From the NCBI GenBank assembly GCA_965659725.1, contig CBFHXG010000013.1:1-48206 (forward strand): DNA of 48,206 nt, given 5' to 3'. The notes beneath the pieces were generated by a model. That model was given only the letters and a program-made list of their open reading frames with translations. It ran no database searches and was not told the DNA's origin. Below are positions 16,187 through 24,597 of the stretch, in pieces. The stretch comes from Phaeocystidibacter sp965659725 (GTDB lineage: Bacteria > Bacteroidota > Bacteroidia > Flavobacteriales > Schleiferiaceae). Each line of letters opens with the position of its first letter. Position 1 is the first letter of the stretch. The translations under genes were made by a program, and so were the position numbers.

Positions 16187-16633
16187 CTATTCTTTCAAAC
16201 GTTGAAAGGACCATGTGAGCTTACCATTCTCACTTTCAAGGGTTACCACCAACCGTTCATCGATGAGTTTATATCGAATGCGCTGTGGCATGTCGTGTTC
16301 TGGATTCTCGAAAAGCCAAGGAGTGTTGGTTTCGGGAAATGAAACCGCGCCTTCATTCTCATCCACATCTGCAATGTACACTCTGTTACCTCCTTCGGTC
16401 GTGATCCTCAATCGCTCGAATTGAGTAGTATCTCCATGACCTCTGATAGCGAGCCCTTCACCGATGAATCCATCATCTGTCTTGGTCCAACACTCCATCA
16501 CCTTTGCATCTTCACGCACCCAGCAGCCCTCAAGTTCCTCTTCCAGAGTTGGAGTGGAGCATGAGATCAGCAGGCCAATTGGTACGGTTATCCAGACAAA
16601 GCGGACGAACCTTGATGTGTATTTCTTGTTCAT
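16187..16633 (-). CDS. DUF6265-like lipoprotein
   Basis: 148 aa. The signal peptide ends in a lipobox LISC (Cys25). The mature part follows the DUF6265 pattern: an opening GCWVRED, the metal- or ligand-like MECW, FERLRITTEGGNRVYIADV and the hallmark FENPEHDMPQRIRY near residues 107-120, then a closing LTWSFQRL. The family has no known function; the fold is probably a lipocalin-like barrel. It is divergent from the RNase H-like gene (65-bp gap) and upstream of lysS, but lysS carries its own promoter element. Confidence 0.75.
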   Translation of the reverse strand: MNKKYTSRFVRFVWITVPIGLLISCSTPTLEEELEGCWVREDAKVMECWTKTDDGFIGEGLAIRGHGDTTQFERLRITTEGGNRVYIADVDENEGAVSFPETNTPWLFENPEHDMPQRIRYKLIDERLVVTLESENGKLTWSFQRLKE

Positions 16634-16698
16634 AATGTGGAGGTTACACTGGAGAGTTATACTTGTTGTAACTAATTGAGATTGCTAATTTACACTTC

Positions 16699-17184
16699 AT
16701 GTCAGCACCAGCATTCGCCAATTTATCTGTAGATGAGAAAATGACGTTCCGAACATCGTCGGGAATGGTGATCAATGATGTACGTCAATATGTTAGCGCA
16801 TGGTTAAAAGAGCACCCCAAAGGAAAGGTATTTATCGGTAGTGATTCTCAGGTTCGTGGCGACCTTGTGAAGTACAGTACCGTGGTCTGTCTATGGGATG
16901 TAGGTCATGGTGTTTGGGAGGCTTATAGCACAGTGAAGATACCTCGCCCAAACGACCGGTTCACCCGACTTTGGAACGAAGTTCAAAGGTCTGTGGAAGT
17001 AGCCGAGCTTCTCCGAGACATCGCGCAAGTAACGGTTCACATGGACTTCAATTCAAACCCCAAGTTTCCTAGCTACAAACTTTATGATGCGGGAATGGGG
17101 TTGGTCAAGGCTATGGGTTTTGAAGCCGCAGGGAAACCGTATTCCTGGGCCGCCAGCACGGGAGCGAACAAACGGTGTCAATGA
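16699..17184 (+). CDS. YkuK/DUF458-family RNase H-like protein
   Basis: 161 aa. The RNase H-like fold is indicated by KVFIGSDSQVRGD (first strand with catalytic-type Asp), VVCLWDVGHGVWEAYSTVKIPR, a second acidic strand VTVHMDFNSNP, and the family's C-terminal KPYSWAASTGANK. Bacillus YkuK is the named homologue; the biochemical role is unknown, and ribonuclease activity is inferred from fold only. No signal peptide. A weak -7-like TAATTTAC lies 5 nt before the ATG. It is convergent with the DUF2461 gene. Confidence 0.82.
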   Translation: MSAPAFANLSVDEKMTFRTSSGMVINDVRQYVSAWLKEHPKGKVFIGSDSQVRGDLVKYSTVVCLWDVGHGVWEAYSTVKIPRPNDRFTRLWNEVQRSVEVAELLRDIAQVTVHMDFNSNPKFPSYKLYDAGMGLVKAMGFEAAGKPYSWAASTGANKRCQ

Positions 17185-17200
17185 GAATTCCAGACCCGTC

Positions 17201-17878
17201 CTACTTTTCACCAATAGCCGTCCTCAAGAAAGTCATCATATCCTTCGAGGCCTCATAATGGTCCATAACACGGATCAGTAATCCATCCGTTGGAATGATC
17301 TGTGGATCATCGTGGTGATGGTAGTAGAATTGTTTTTGGAATAGAATGGGCTCTTTTTCCGCAGCTTCCTTGATCTCTTTGTCCACACGTTTCTGAGACT
17401 CTCCTACGATTCCATCGGGGAAGAACTTGCGGAAATTGGGGTCGTTGTTCATCGATTGAAACGCATCGAGGTGTTTGGCAATGTGCTCTCGGACGGCCTT
17501 TACTTGAACTGGCTTGAGCATATAGCAGCCGCCGTAGATTCCCAAGTGTGCAGGTCCGAGTTCGATGTATAATGCCGGATAATCGGCACTCTTGCGGCCC
17601 TTTGGACTTAATAAGGCTGATACGTTGGTCTTGTAGGGAGTTTTGTCTTTCGAAAAACGAATATCCCGGTTGATCCTGAAGATCGCATCCTTTGGCTTGA
17701 TGAGGAGGTCGGGCTCATGGGCACCGCGAATATGTCCGATAAGGTCATCAACAAAGAACTTGAATGGCTCCTTGACCTCTTTCTCATATCGCTTGCGGTT
17801 CTCGTCGAACCAATCTTTGTGATTATTGGATGCCAGCTCTTTAAAGAAGGCAAGGAAGTCGGTGGAGAAGTAGTTCAT
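17201..17878 (-). CDS. DUF2461 domain-containing protein
   Basis: 225 aa from the ATG at 17878. A longer reading from 17938 would add a Pro/Arg-rich stretch with no family match. The DUF2461 (TIGR02453) pattern is clear: FLAFFKELASNNHKDWFDENR at the start, IFRINRDIRFSKDKTPYKTN at about 67-86, and YIELGPAHLGIYGGCYMLKP in the middle, ending in a region like GLLIRVMDHY. The family is cytoplasmic and of unknown function. It stands alone, convergent with the YkuK-like gene and divergent from the E1 gene. Confidence 0.88.
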   Translation of the reverse strand: MNYFSTDFLAFFKELASNNHKDWFDENRKRYEKEVKEPFKFFVDDLIGHIRGAHEPDLLIKPKDAIFRINRDIRFSKDKTPYKTNVSALLSPKGRKSADYPALYIELGPAHLGIYGGCYMLKPVQVKAVREHIAKHLDAFQSMNNDPNFRKFFPDGIVGESQKRVDKEIKEAAEKEPILFQKQFYYHHHDDPQIIPTDGLLIRVMDHYEASKDMMTFLRTAIGEK

Positions 17879-17970
17879 CTTTGTGGTTTTTGGAAAGTTA
17901 CGAATTGATCTCATTCTAACGGGGGGCAAACGCAACATTCAATTCTATCGGGTTCCTCTAGCCTAATGGC

Positions 17971-17978
17971 TATATTTG
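17971..17978 (+). promoter_or_regulatory. -7 promoter element of the fused E1 gene
   Basis: TATATTTG, an exact TAnnTTTG match, ends 18 nt before the ATG at 17997. An earlier in-frame start at 17976 falls inside this element and is therefore unlikely. Confidence 0.72.
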
Positions 17979-17996
17979 CATCCTCAAATCGCATTC

Positions 17997-20081
17997 ATGG
18001 GAACACAGGAGAAAAAGGCTTCTACTACGATCGATAAAGATATTCTACTCAAGGCCTTCGAATTGATGGCTACAGCCAAGTCTATGGCTGAACTGTATGA
18101 GGAGAATAAGGAAGTGACCAGCAAGTACGTTCACGCTACCTCAAGAGGGCATGAAGCTGTTCAATTAGCGCTAGGTATGCAGTTGAAGAAGCAAGACTGG
18201 GTAGCGCCTTATTATCGAGATGATAGTATCCTACTCGGTATCGGTATGAAGCCTTACGACCTCATGCTTCAGCTTTTGGCGAAGCGAGATGATCCATTCA
18301 GTGGTGGTCGCACCTACTATTCGCATCCATCCTTGAATGATGACGATAAGCCAAAGATCCCACACCAGAGCTCTGCTACTGGAATGCAAGCCATTCCAAC
18401 GACCGGCGTTGCTATGGGTGTTCAATACAAAGAAAATAGAGGTATTGGTGAAGATTATGGAGATGAAAAGCCGGTTGTTGTTTGCTCCATCGGAGATGCG
18501 GCAATGACGGAAGGTGAGATCTCTGAGGCTATGCAAATGGCTGCTCTAAAACAGTTCCCGATCCTATATTTCGTGCAGGACAATGGCTGGGACATCTCTG
18601 CCAACGCCGAAGAAACGAGGGCTCAGAACGCCGCAGAATATGCCGCTGGATTCCATGGAATTGAAGTGCGCTCGATCGATGGTGCCGATTTCTTCGAATC
18701 CTTTGAAACGGTTCAAGAGGTAATCGAGCTTATGCGAAAAGAGCGTCGTCCTTTCTTGATCCACGCCAACGTTCCACTGCTTGGTCACCATACATCCGGC
18801 GTTCGCAAAGAATGGTACCGTGACGATCTCGAAGAGCACGCTACACGCGATCCATTCCCTAGGTTCAGGAAGCAATTACTTGAGCTAGGAATAGAAGAGG
18901 GTCAACTTACTGAAATTGAAAAGCAGGCCAGCGAAAAAGTGGCTGCGGATTATCAGGAAGCCCTCAAAGCAGAAGACCCACGTCCGGAGGATCTCTATGA
19001 CTACGACTATGCTCCAACTCCGATTACCGAAGAAAGGGGAGAGCGCGAACCGGCTGGCAAGGAAAAGACCGTAATGGTGGATGCAGCCTTGTTTGCCATT
19101 CAGGAGATCATGCGCGAACACCCAGAGGCATTATTATACGGACAAGATGTTGGTGGCCGACTTGGAGGTGTGTTCCGTGAGGCGGCAACCTTGGCTCAAA
19201 AGTTTGGAGATGATCGTGTTTTCAATACACCTATCCAAGAAGCATTCATCATTGGCTCTACTGTTGGTATGGCAGCAACCGGGCTTAAGCCATTTGTTGA
19301 GGTACAGTTCGCTGATTATATCTGGCCAGGCTTGAATCAGTTGTTCACGGAGTTGAGTCGCAGTTACTACCTCTCGAACGGAAAGTGGCCAGCTAGCGCA
19401 GTTCTTCGCGTACCGATCGGTGCCTATGGGTCTGGAGGTCCATATCACAGCTCATCCGTTGAGTCGGTATTGACCAATATCCGAGGAATCAAGATCGCTT
19501 ATCCAAGTACGGGAGCAGACCTAAAGGGTTTGATGAAAGCGGCATTCCACGATCCAAACCCAGTGGTTATGTTCGAGCATAAAGGCCTTTACTGGAGTAA
19601 GATCAAAGGAACGGAAGGGGCAAAGACCGTTGAGCCATCGGAAGACTACGTAATCCCATTCGGCAAAGGTCGGATCGCACTTGAGGCAGATTCAGAAAAG
19701 ATCGAAAGTGGAGAAAGCCTTTGTATCGTTACCTATGGAATGGGTGTTTATTGGGCAAACACAGCGGCGAAGCAGTTTAAGGGACAGGTTGAGATCGTTG
19801 ACCTCAGAACCTTGGTTCCAATGGATGAAGAGTTGGTTTACGATCGCGCGCGTGCCCACGGCAAGTGCTTGGTAGTTACGGAAGAGCCTGAGATCAACAC
19901 ATTTGCACAGGCCTTGGCCGGACTGATCCAGAAGAATTGCTTCCGTCATCTCGATGCTCCTGTGGAGGTAATCGGCTCTGCAAACATGCCTGCGATCCCG
20001 CTCAATAGCACATTGGAAACGGAGATGATCCCGAATGCGGAGAAGGTAGCTGAGCGCATTGCTCAGGTGCTTGAATTCTGA
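17997..20081 (+). CDS. Fused alpha/beta E1 component of a 2-oxoacid dehydrogenase (branched-chain type)
   Basis: About 694 aa. The alpha half (about 1-325) has the thiamine diphosphate motif GDAAMTEG (about 167-174) through VQDNGWDIS. An acidic/charged linker with EERGEREPAGKEK precedes the beta half (about 345-694), which has LYGQDVGGRLGGVF, FVEVQFADYIWPG, GAYGSGGPYHSSSVE and the C-terminal EIVDLRTLVPMDEE typical of E1-beta. It decarboxylates a 2-oxoacid and passes the acyl group to an E2 lipoyl domain. Branched-chain 2-oxoacids are the likely substrates, by overall resemblance. E2 and E3 are not in this window. It is convergent with the VWA-like gene (5-bp gap). Confidence 0.88.
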   Translation: MGTQEKKASTTIDKDILLKAFELMATAKSMAELYEENKEVTSKYVHATSRGHEAVQLALGMQLKKQDWVAPYYRDDSILLGIGMKPYDLMLQLLAKRDDPFSGGRTYYSHPSLNDDDKPKIPHQSSATGMQAIPTTGVAMGVQYKENRGIGEDYGDEKPVVVCSIGDAAMTEGEISEAMQMAALKQFPILYFVQDNGWDISANAEETRAQNAAEYAAGFHGIEVRSIDGADFFESFETVQEVIELMRKERRPFLIHANVPLLGHHTSGVRKEWYRDDLEEHATRDPFPRFRKQLLELGIEEGQLTEIEKQASEKVAADYQEALKAEDPRPEDLYDYDYAPTPITEERGEREPAGKEKTVMVDAALFAIQEIMREHPEALLYGQDVGGRLGGVFREAATLAQKFGDDRVFNTPIQEAFIIGSTVGMAATGLKPFVEVQFADYIWPGLNQLFTELSRSYYLSNGKWPASAVLRVPIGAYGSGGPYHSSSVESVLTNIRGIKIAYPSTGADLKGLMKAAFHDPNPVVMFEHKGLYWSKIKGTEGAKTVEPSEDYVIPFGKGRIALEADSEKIESGESLCIVTYGMGVYWANTAAKQFKGQVEIVDLRTLVPMDEELVYDRARAHGKCLVVTEEPEINTFAQALAGLIQKNCFRHLDAPVEVIGSANMPAIPLNSTLETEMIPNAEKVAERIAQVLEF

Positions 20082-20086
20082 TGGGA

Positions 20087-21289
20087 TTATCGTCTTCTAG
20101 GCCTGTGATTACGAGGACCTCTGCGCTCTCGCTTTTCACGGAACTTGCCGTTGTACAATTCGTACTCCTTACCGGCGATGGTTACCACATCTCCGTGACG
20201 CATTTCATTGAGAGTGTAGAAGTCTTCGTCAATGGTGTGAACAGACCCTCTTGTGTCCCTTGCCAGGTCGAGGTATTGGGTATTGATACCAAGCTGGGTG
20301 CCGCATAGCACGATCCTAACAGGTTCACGTAAGCGTCCACGCATGCCATAGTCGCGCATAGCAGATAGATTGTCGGCTATCAAAACGTTTTCCGCACAAC
20401 CTCGACAGTTCTGAATACCGGTCATGAGAGCCTCGATATCGTTTTCCACGATGTCACCCCCATTGCCATTGCTCATACAGTCTTGAACCACCCGCAGTAG
20501 CTCCTGCATATCGTCGGTCTGGACCATGTAGATCCCCCCTGTTCGATTCACTCTCTTGCGGGAGTTCATCATATCATCTCCATCATTGAAGAATACGAAT
20601 TGGAGAATGCGTCGGGTATCGATATTCTGCTTGAACCATACCAATAGCTGGGCGGTGTAAGGGGACATACTGCCGGTTAGGTCGCAATGCACATTCATTC
20701 TTACCCACTCGGGATGTCGGTTGAAGACGGCTTGCAGGAGTGTGTCTTCGGGTTCTTTAGGCCTGAACTCCGACATGCTAGTGCTATCTAATCGATCGCG
20801 GATCTCGGCGAAGCTTGAGTACCTGCTGAGGTCGGTGTAGAAGAGAATGAAACCATGGAAGTGTTCAACGGCGTCTTCGCGTTCGGTTGGGCCCACCTGC
20901 TCTTTGACCGACCATTGAACGCGGTCATCGAAGTAAAGATAAGGGGCCACTTCGTGTAGCCGTTTTAGTCGGCGCATATTCAGCTTTCGCTGGTCGAAAT
21001 CAGGGCTCGTCCTGTATCGCGTATAGATCAGCGTTACCCCGATCACGTGATGTTTTTTGAGCTCGTCCTTTAATCGGTCTTCATTGAAATCATCATCCGC
21101 AAAATTCATAGGAACCTCGATATACTTGAGTCCGGTCAAACTTTCCGGATCAAAAGAGGTAACCAATTCATTGAACCGTAGGATGCGTTGAAATTCTGTC
21201 TCAAGTCGACTAGGCCCCTGACCAAAAGTAGAGGTAGAGATGAGAAAAAGGGTTAATCCTACAAGTAAGGTTCGAGAAGACAACTTCAT
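20087..21289 (-). CDS. Secreted VWA-like protein
   Basis: 400 aa from the ATG at 21289. An upstream in-frame start (21337) would put 16 basic residues before the signal peptide. The signal peptide MKLSSRTLLVGLTLF ends near TFGQ. Around residue 200 there is a MIDAS-like motif CDLTGSM (D-x-T-x-S) after a beta strand, then FVFFNDGDDM and RTGGIYMV. This is consistent with a von Willebrand factor A fold that binds metal and protein partners. The C-terminus is strikingly Arg-rich (ending PRNHRPRRR). Function is unknown. A near-consensus -7 element TACATTCG (21294-21301, minus) ends 4 nt before the ATG. Confidence 0.7.
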   Translation of the reverse strand: MKLSSRTLLVGLTLFLISTSTFGQGPSRLETEFQRILRFNELVTSFDPESLTGLKYIEVPMNFADDDFNEDRLKDELKKHHVIGVTLIYTRYRTSPDFDQRKLNMRRLKRLHEVAPYLYFDDRVQWSVKEQVGPTEREDAVEHFHGFILFYTDLSRYSSFAEIRDRLDSTSMSEFRPKEPEDTLLQAVFNRHPEWVRMNVHCDLTGSMSPYTAQLLVWFKQNIDTRRILQFVFFNDGDDMMNSRKRVNRTGGIYMVQTDDMQELLRVVQDCMSNGNGGDIVENDIEALMTGIQNCRGCAENVLIADNLSAMRDYGMRGRLREPVRIVLCGTQLGINTQYLDLARDTRGSVHTIDEDFYTLNEMRHGDVVTIAGKEYELYNGKFREKRERRGPRNHRPRRR

Positions 21290-21674
21290 GGCTCGAATGT
21301 AACGATGAAAGTTGAGAAATCGTTTAAATGTGGGCATTTGGAGACAGGCTATTCGAGGCCGATAAGAGGGTCAGTGCGAAGCAAGCTCAAGACTTGTATG
21401 GGAATAATGATTTGAATGCATTATTCAGTAGACGTAACAATGTAAGTAGATGAAGATGGATGGGCGGGGGGGTAGCCCCCAAGGGGCCAGCTCCCGCTGA
21501 CCCCGCTTCTAAGTTCATTCGAACCGATGGATAAAGTCGGAGGATAAACGGATACAAACGGTTATCGCGAAAATAAAGGGACGTCCAATCGCTCTAATAC
21601 TTGAACGAGTGCGTTCTTGTTCTTGCAGTTACCTCGGTCTGTGGAAAGTTGGTAGAGCTTGTTCAGAGCGGATC
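21290..21674. other. Intergenic region with repeat and possible coding remnant
   Basis: No complete gene. It has a G-run/C-run segment (about 21462-21502), then dispersed repeat copy 2 (21534-21564), then about 110 bp that read as an open frame on the minus strand continuing out of phase into the 3' end of the DUF3078 gene. Confidence 0.45.
21534..21564 (+). repeat. Dispersed intergenic repeat, copy 2
   Basis: Matches 9811-9841 at 28 of 31 positions, with the final 22 bases identical. As at copy 1, a G-run/C-run segment lies just upstream. Confidence 0.65.
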
Positions 21675-22574
21675 TTAATTCTCTTTGTACTTGCCAAACG
21701 CATAGCTTACGCCCACGCCGAGTACAGATTTGAACTGTGTGCCTGGTGCGGTGAAGTCGCCTGAGATCGGGTCTGGAGACTGAACGAGGATGTCATCATC
21801 ATAGATCAAGTGTAGGTGCAAGCTCACTGTGATGCTTTCCCATGCTTGAAGGAGTAAGATGGTCTCCCAATTGACGTCGATATTCTGTGGATTCTCAATG
21901 TAGTTAGAGAAGAGATTTAAGTTAGATGTGAGGTCGAGTGTTGGCGTAAGTGCCCTTGTATAGGTAGCATTCAAATAGGCACCCATCTCGTTTCGGAAGG
22001 TTTCTCCTGCGGCCACACCGAATGAGCCTTTGGCGGAGAGTGAATCATCCAACACGTAAGTTTGCTTGGACGTGATAGGGGACATATAGAGTTGCAACCC
22101 TTCTGTTTTATAGGTAAAACCAGCACCTGCTGTGAGGTAGCCTGGAGCCATCCATGTTGAAATAGGCTTGGTTGATTCACGGTTCTCAAAACCATCGGCA
22201 AATTGGGTTCTGAAGTTGGCGAAGAGAGAGGCCGACCATTTTCCTGATTCATGGATCTTTCTATCCAGTCGGGTAGTGAACTCCAAATTATCACCGGTTT
22301 TCAGGGCGCTATTCCCTTGGATATTCAAGGCATAGTTTGCGCTAAAACTGTTGTTCCAAGACCATTTGGCGCCGGTATAATCTGCAGCCTGACGGATCAA
22401 GCCACTTACGTTGAAGCTATTCTCACCACCAGCGTTCCAGTTGGTAAGGGAGGTTTGGCTCATGGAGAACGAGTATAGACCGGCATAGGTCCAGTTCGAT
22501 GTCGCTGAATCTTCCTGAGCAAAAGTTAAAAATGGGATGATCAAGATGATCAGCGAAGCGCCTAACTTCTTCAT
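21675..22574 (-). CDS. DUF3078 domain-containing protein
   Basis: 299 aa from the ATG at 22574; the earlier in-frame start at 22622 lacks a signal peptide at its N-terminus. The signal peptide MKKLGASLIILIIPFLTFAQ is followed by the DUF3078 pattern: SMSQTSLTNWNAGGENSF, then paired beta strands (WSWNNSFSANYALN, GKWSASLFANFRTQF) and ending GVGVSYAFGKYKEN. It is a Bacteroidota outer-membrane-like barrel family of unknown role. A near-consensus -7 element TACTTTTA is at 22642-22649 on the minus strand, giving a leader of about 65 nt. Confidence 0.85.
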   Translation of the reverse strand: MKKLGASLIILIIPFLTFAQEDSATSNWTYAGLYSFSMSQTSLTNWNAGGENSFNVSGLIRQAADYTGAKWSWNNSFSANYALNIQGNSALKTGDNLEFTTRLDRKIHESGKWSASLFANFRTQFADGFENRESTKPISTWMAPGYLTAGAGFTYKTEGLQLYMSPITSKQTYVLDDSLSAKGSFGVAAGETFRNEMGAYLNATYTRALTPTLDLTSNLNLFSNYIENPQNIDVNWETILLLQAWESITVSLHLHLIYDDDILVQSPDPISGDFTAPGTQFKSVLGVGVSYAFGKYKEN

Positions 22575-22706
22575 GGTGAATTGGTTTGATAACGTACGTG
22601 AGATGGACCAGATCCGTCTCACCCCAGATGTTTGTTGATTGTAAAAGTAAAAAATCCGTCTAAATGAAAAGCAAGGCGCAGCCTCATCGAGCTGAAGATC
22701 AAAGGC

Positions 22707-23477
22707 CTACTTCTTTTTAAAAGCATTGATTGCATTCCGCGTGAAATCGCTCAACACTAATCGTCCACTTATGGCAGCGCGTTCTGCGAGAAGGGCATCC
22801 CAGTCTTCTGTGCCTTTCCAGAAGGTCTTTTTCAATTCAGCCATGGCCTCAGGGTTGGATCCCGACAACTTTTCGATCAATGCCTGAATGGCCTTGTCCA
22901 TTTCTTCTGCCGTTTCGAATACATCATTGTACAGGCCTTTCTGATGGGCCCAATCTGCTGTCCTCCATTCGGTTGCATTGATGGCCAGCTCGTTCATTCC
23001 GCTAACGCCGATCTTTCTCTCTACTGCAGGCCCAACCACAAAGGGTCCAATTCCGATCGCCAACTCACTGAGTTTAACGGCAGAGAATTTTGTTGCAAAA
23101 CAATAGTCTACCGAAGAAGCGAGTCCTACACCGCCACCAACAGCTTTGCCTTGAACGCGACCAATGATAAACTTTGGACACTTGCGCATGGCGTTGATGA
23201 CATTGGCAAAGCCAGAGAAGAATATCTTTCCCGTATCGAGGTTATCGATGCTGATGAGCTCGTCGAAACTCGCACCGGCACAGAATGCTCTATCGCCTGC
23301 TGAGCGCAGCACGATCACCAGTGTTTCACTATCCTTTCCAAGTTGTGTAATGGTTTCGGCAAGTGTAGATAGTACTTTGCCCGGTAAGCTATTGCTTAGT
23401 GGGTGGTGAAACTCTACATAGGCTACACCATTTTCTTTACGTACGTCAACTCCTCCTTGATCTACTGCGTTACTCAT
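22707..23477 (-). CDS. Enoyl-CoA hydratase/isomerase family protein (possible PaaF role)
   Basis: 256 aa, crotonase size. The oxyanion-hole strands are present: DRAFCAGASFDEL (about 63-75) and VQGKAVGGGVGLASSVD (about 108-124). In crotonase the second segment carries the first catalytic Glu (GGGCE). Here that position is Gly (GGGVG), while the second Glu is kept in SELAIGIGP. The reaction is therefore uncertain; hydration of an unusual enoyl-CoA or an isomerase or lyase reaction is possible. It lies downstream of an ABM-domain gene (11-bp gap, one operon) and near paaZ, so a PaaF-like step (2,3-dehydroadipyl-CoA hydration) is suggested by context only. Confidence 0.8.
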   Translation of the reverse strand: MSNAVDQGGVDVRKENGVAYVEFHHPLSNSLPGKVLSTLAETITQLGKDSETLVIVLRSAGDRAFCAGASFDELISIDNLDTGKIFFSGFANVINAMRKCPKFIIGRVQGKAVGGGVGLASSVDYCFATKFSAVKLSELAIGIGPFVVGPAVERKIGVSGMNELAINATEWRTADWAHQKGLYNDVFETAEEMDKAIQALIEKLSGSNPEAMAELKKTFWKGTEDWDALLAERAAISGRLVLSDFTRNAINAFKKK

Positions 23478-23488
23478 AGGGTTTCGTT

Positions 23489-23812
23489 TTATCTTCTGAA
23501 TTCGTCGTAGTGTTCGATCTTACAGATCACGGTACGATATGCGTCGTACCAACGTGCCCTTCCCGCTTCCTTAGCTCTTTTGTGAAGTTTGTTGTGTTTC
23601 CAAGCTTCAATTGCATCGGTATCCGACCAATAACTGATGAAGATACCATTCTTGCCGTCTCTCGAAGAGTCGAATCCCAAGAAGCCATCCAGTTTCTGGA
23701 CAGCGCTCAAGGTGGCCTCGTCCATTTCTGGATATCCTTCAGGGTCTGGATCTACCTCTCGCTCCGAGATAAACAGGACCGCATACTTTGGTTTTTGGAC
23801 TAGGGGGTTCAC
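23489..23812 (-). CDS. Antibiotic biosynthesis monooxygenase (ABM) family protein
   Basis: 107 aa from a GTG start. The pattern fits the dimeric alpha/beta ferredoxin-like ABM fold: first strand YAVLFISERE, helix MDEATLSAVQKLDGFLGFDSSRDGKNGIFISYWSD with the central FLGFDS and ISYW strands, then IEAWKHNKLHKRAKEAG and the final VICKIEHYDEF. Members include small monooxygenases and heme-degrading enzymes; this one resembles the YqjZ/YhgC-type stand-alone proteins. It is cotranscribed with the crotonase gene. A -7-like CAAATTTG (one mismatch) ends 5 nt before the GTG. Confidence 0.78.
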   Translation of the reverse strand: MNPLVQKPKYAVLFISEREVDPDPEGYPEMDEATLSAVQKLDGFLGFDSSRDGKNGIFISYWSDTDAIEAWKHNKLHKRAKEAGRARWYDAYRTVICKIEHYDEFRR

Positions 23813-23928
23813 GTTGTCAAATTTGTGAAGTGCTAAGGTATTTGGAATCTAGGAAGTGTCAAAGTACCCATTAGTGTTTGCAACGTTGGTTCAATAGAGT
23901 GACCTTGAGTTGATCAATCAAGTCTAAA

Positions 23929-24473
23929 ATGGAACTAGAAGAACTGAAATATCCCATCGGCAGGCTTACCCTAGACCATGCACCGAGTGCAGACAAGCTG
24001 GAGCAATGGATAGCGAACATTGAACAGTTCCCGATCCGGCTAGGGTCAGCACTGAACAACGCCACTCTAGAATCCTTGAGCTGGCCATACCGACCAGGAG
24101 GGCGAAGGTGAAGCAGGTTGTGCATCATTGTGCCGATAGTCATATGAACGCTATCATGCGTTTCAAGTTGGCCTTAACGGAGGAGGTACCGACCATCAAA
24201 CCCTACTACGAAGACCGCTGGGCTGAGTTGCCAGATGCGCATTACGATGAGGTAGAGGATTCGATCCAGTTACTAAAGGCCTTGCACAAAAGATGGGGTT
24301 GGCTCCTGAGAGAGCTCTCCACCGAAGACCTAAAGAAAGAGTTCCTTCAACCTGAGCACAACAAGAGATTCAATCTCGCTGAAGCAATCGGCAATTACGC
24401 GTGGCACTCAAACCATCATTTAGCACATGTGAAGAATGGGCTGAAATCCGAGGGGCGGTATTTGAAGGCCTAG
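23929..24473 (+). pseudogene. DinB/YfiT-like putative metal-dependent hydrolase, frameshifted
   Basis: Two reading frames together give one complete YfiT-type protein of about 180 aa. Part 1 (from the ATG at 23929) has KYPIGRL and ends WPYRPGG. Part 2 (frame resuming by 24105) begins KVKQVVHHCADSHMNA and continues RFKLALTEEVPTIKPYYEDRW to YAWHSNHHLAHV. The break is at 24103-24104, exactly where the family has PGGWT, and one inserted base restores the frame. The three metal-ligand His positions (VHH, and the HSNHH pair) survive in part 2. Either a true frameshift mutation or a sequencing error in a G-rich run. Confidence 0.82.
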
Positions 24474-24503
24474 CAACCACGATTGAGAAGAGACTTGCTG
24501 CCC

Positions 24504-24579
24504 CTGAAGGAGACAACTACAGCGCAGGGAAGGGTTGATAGCACATCACCCGTCCCTGCATTGGAATTTTCACCTTCAG
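24504..24579. other. Nested inverted repeat between the DinB-like pseudogene and paaZ
   Basis: Outer arms CTGAAGG (24504-24510) and CCTTCAG (24573-24579) enclose a strong hairpin at 24524-24559: GCAGGGA-x-GGGT-x-GAT paired with ATCACCC-x-TCCCTGC around a 5-nt loop. It lies between convergent genes and may end transcription from both sides, though neither side shows a good T run. Confidence 0.55.
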
Positions 24580-24597
24580 TAAAATGAATGGAGCTTA

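Noticed and set aside
24504..24579. Integron attC site
   Set aside because: The hairpin lacks the GTTRRRY/RYYYAAC core ends and no integrase is near.
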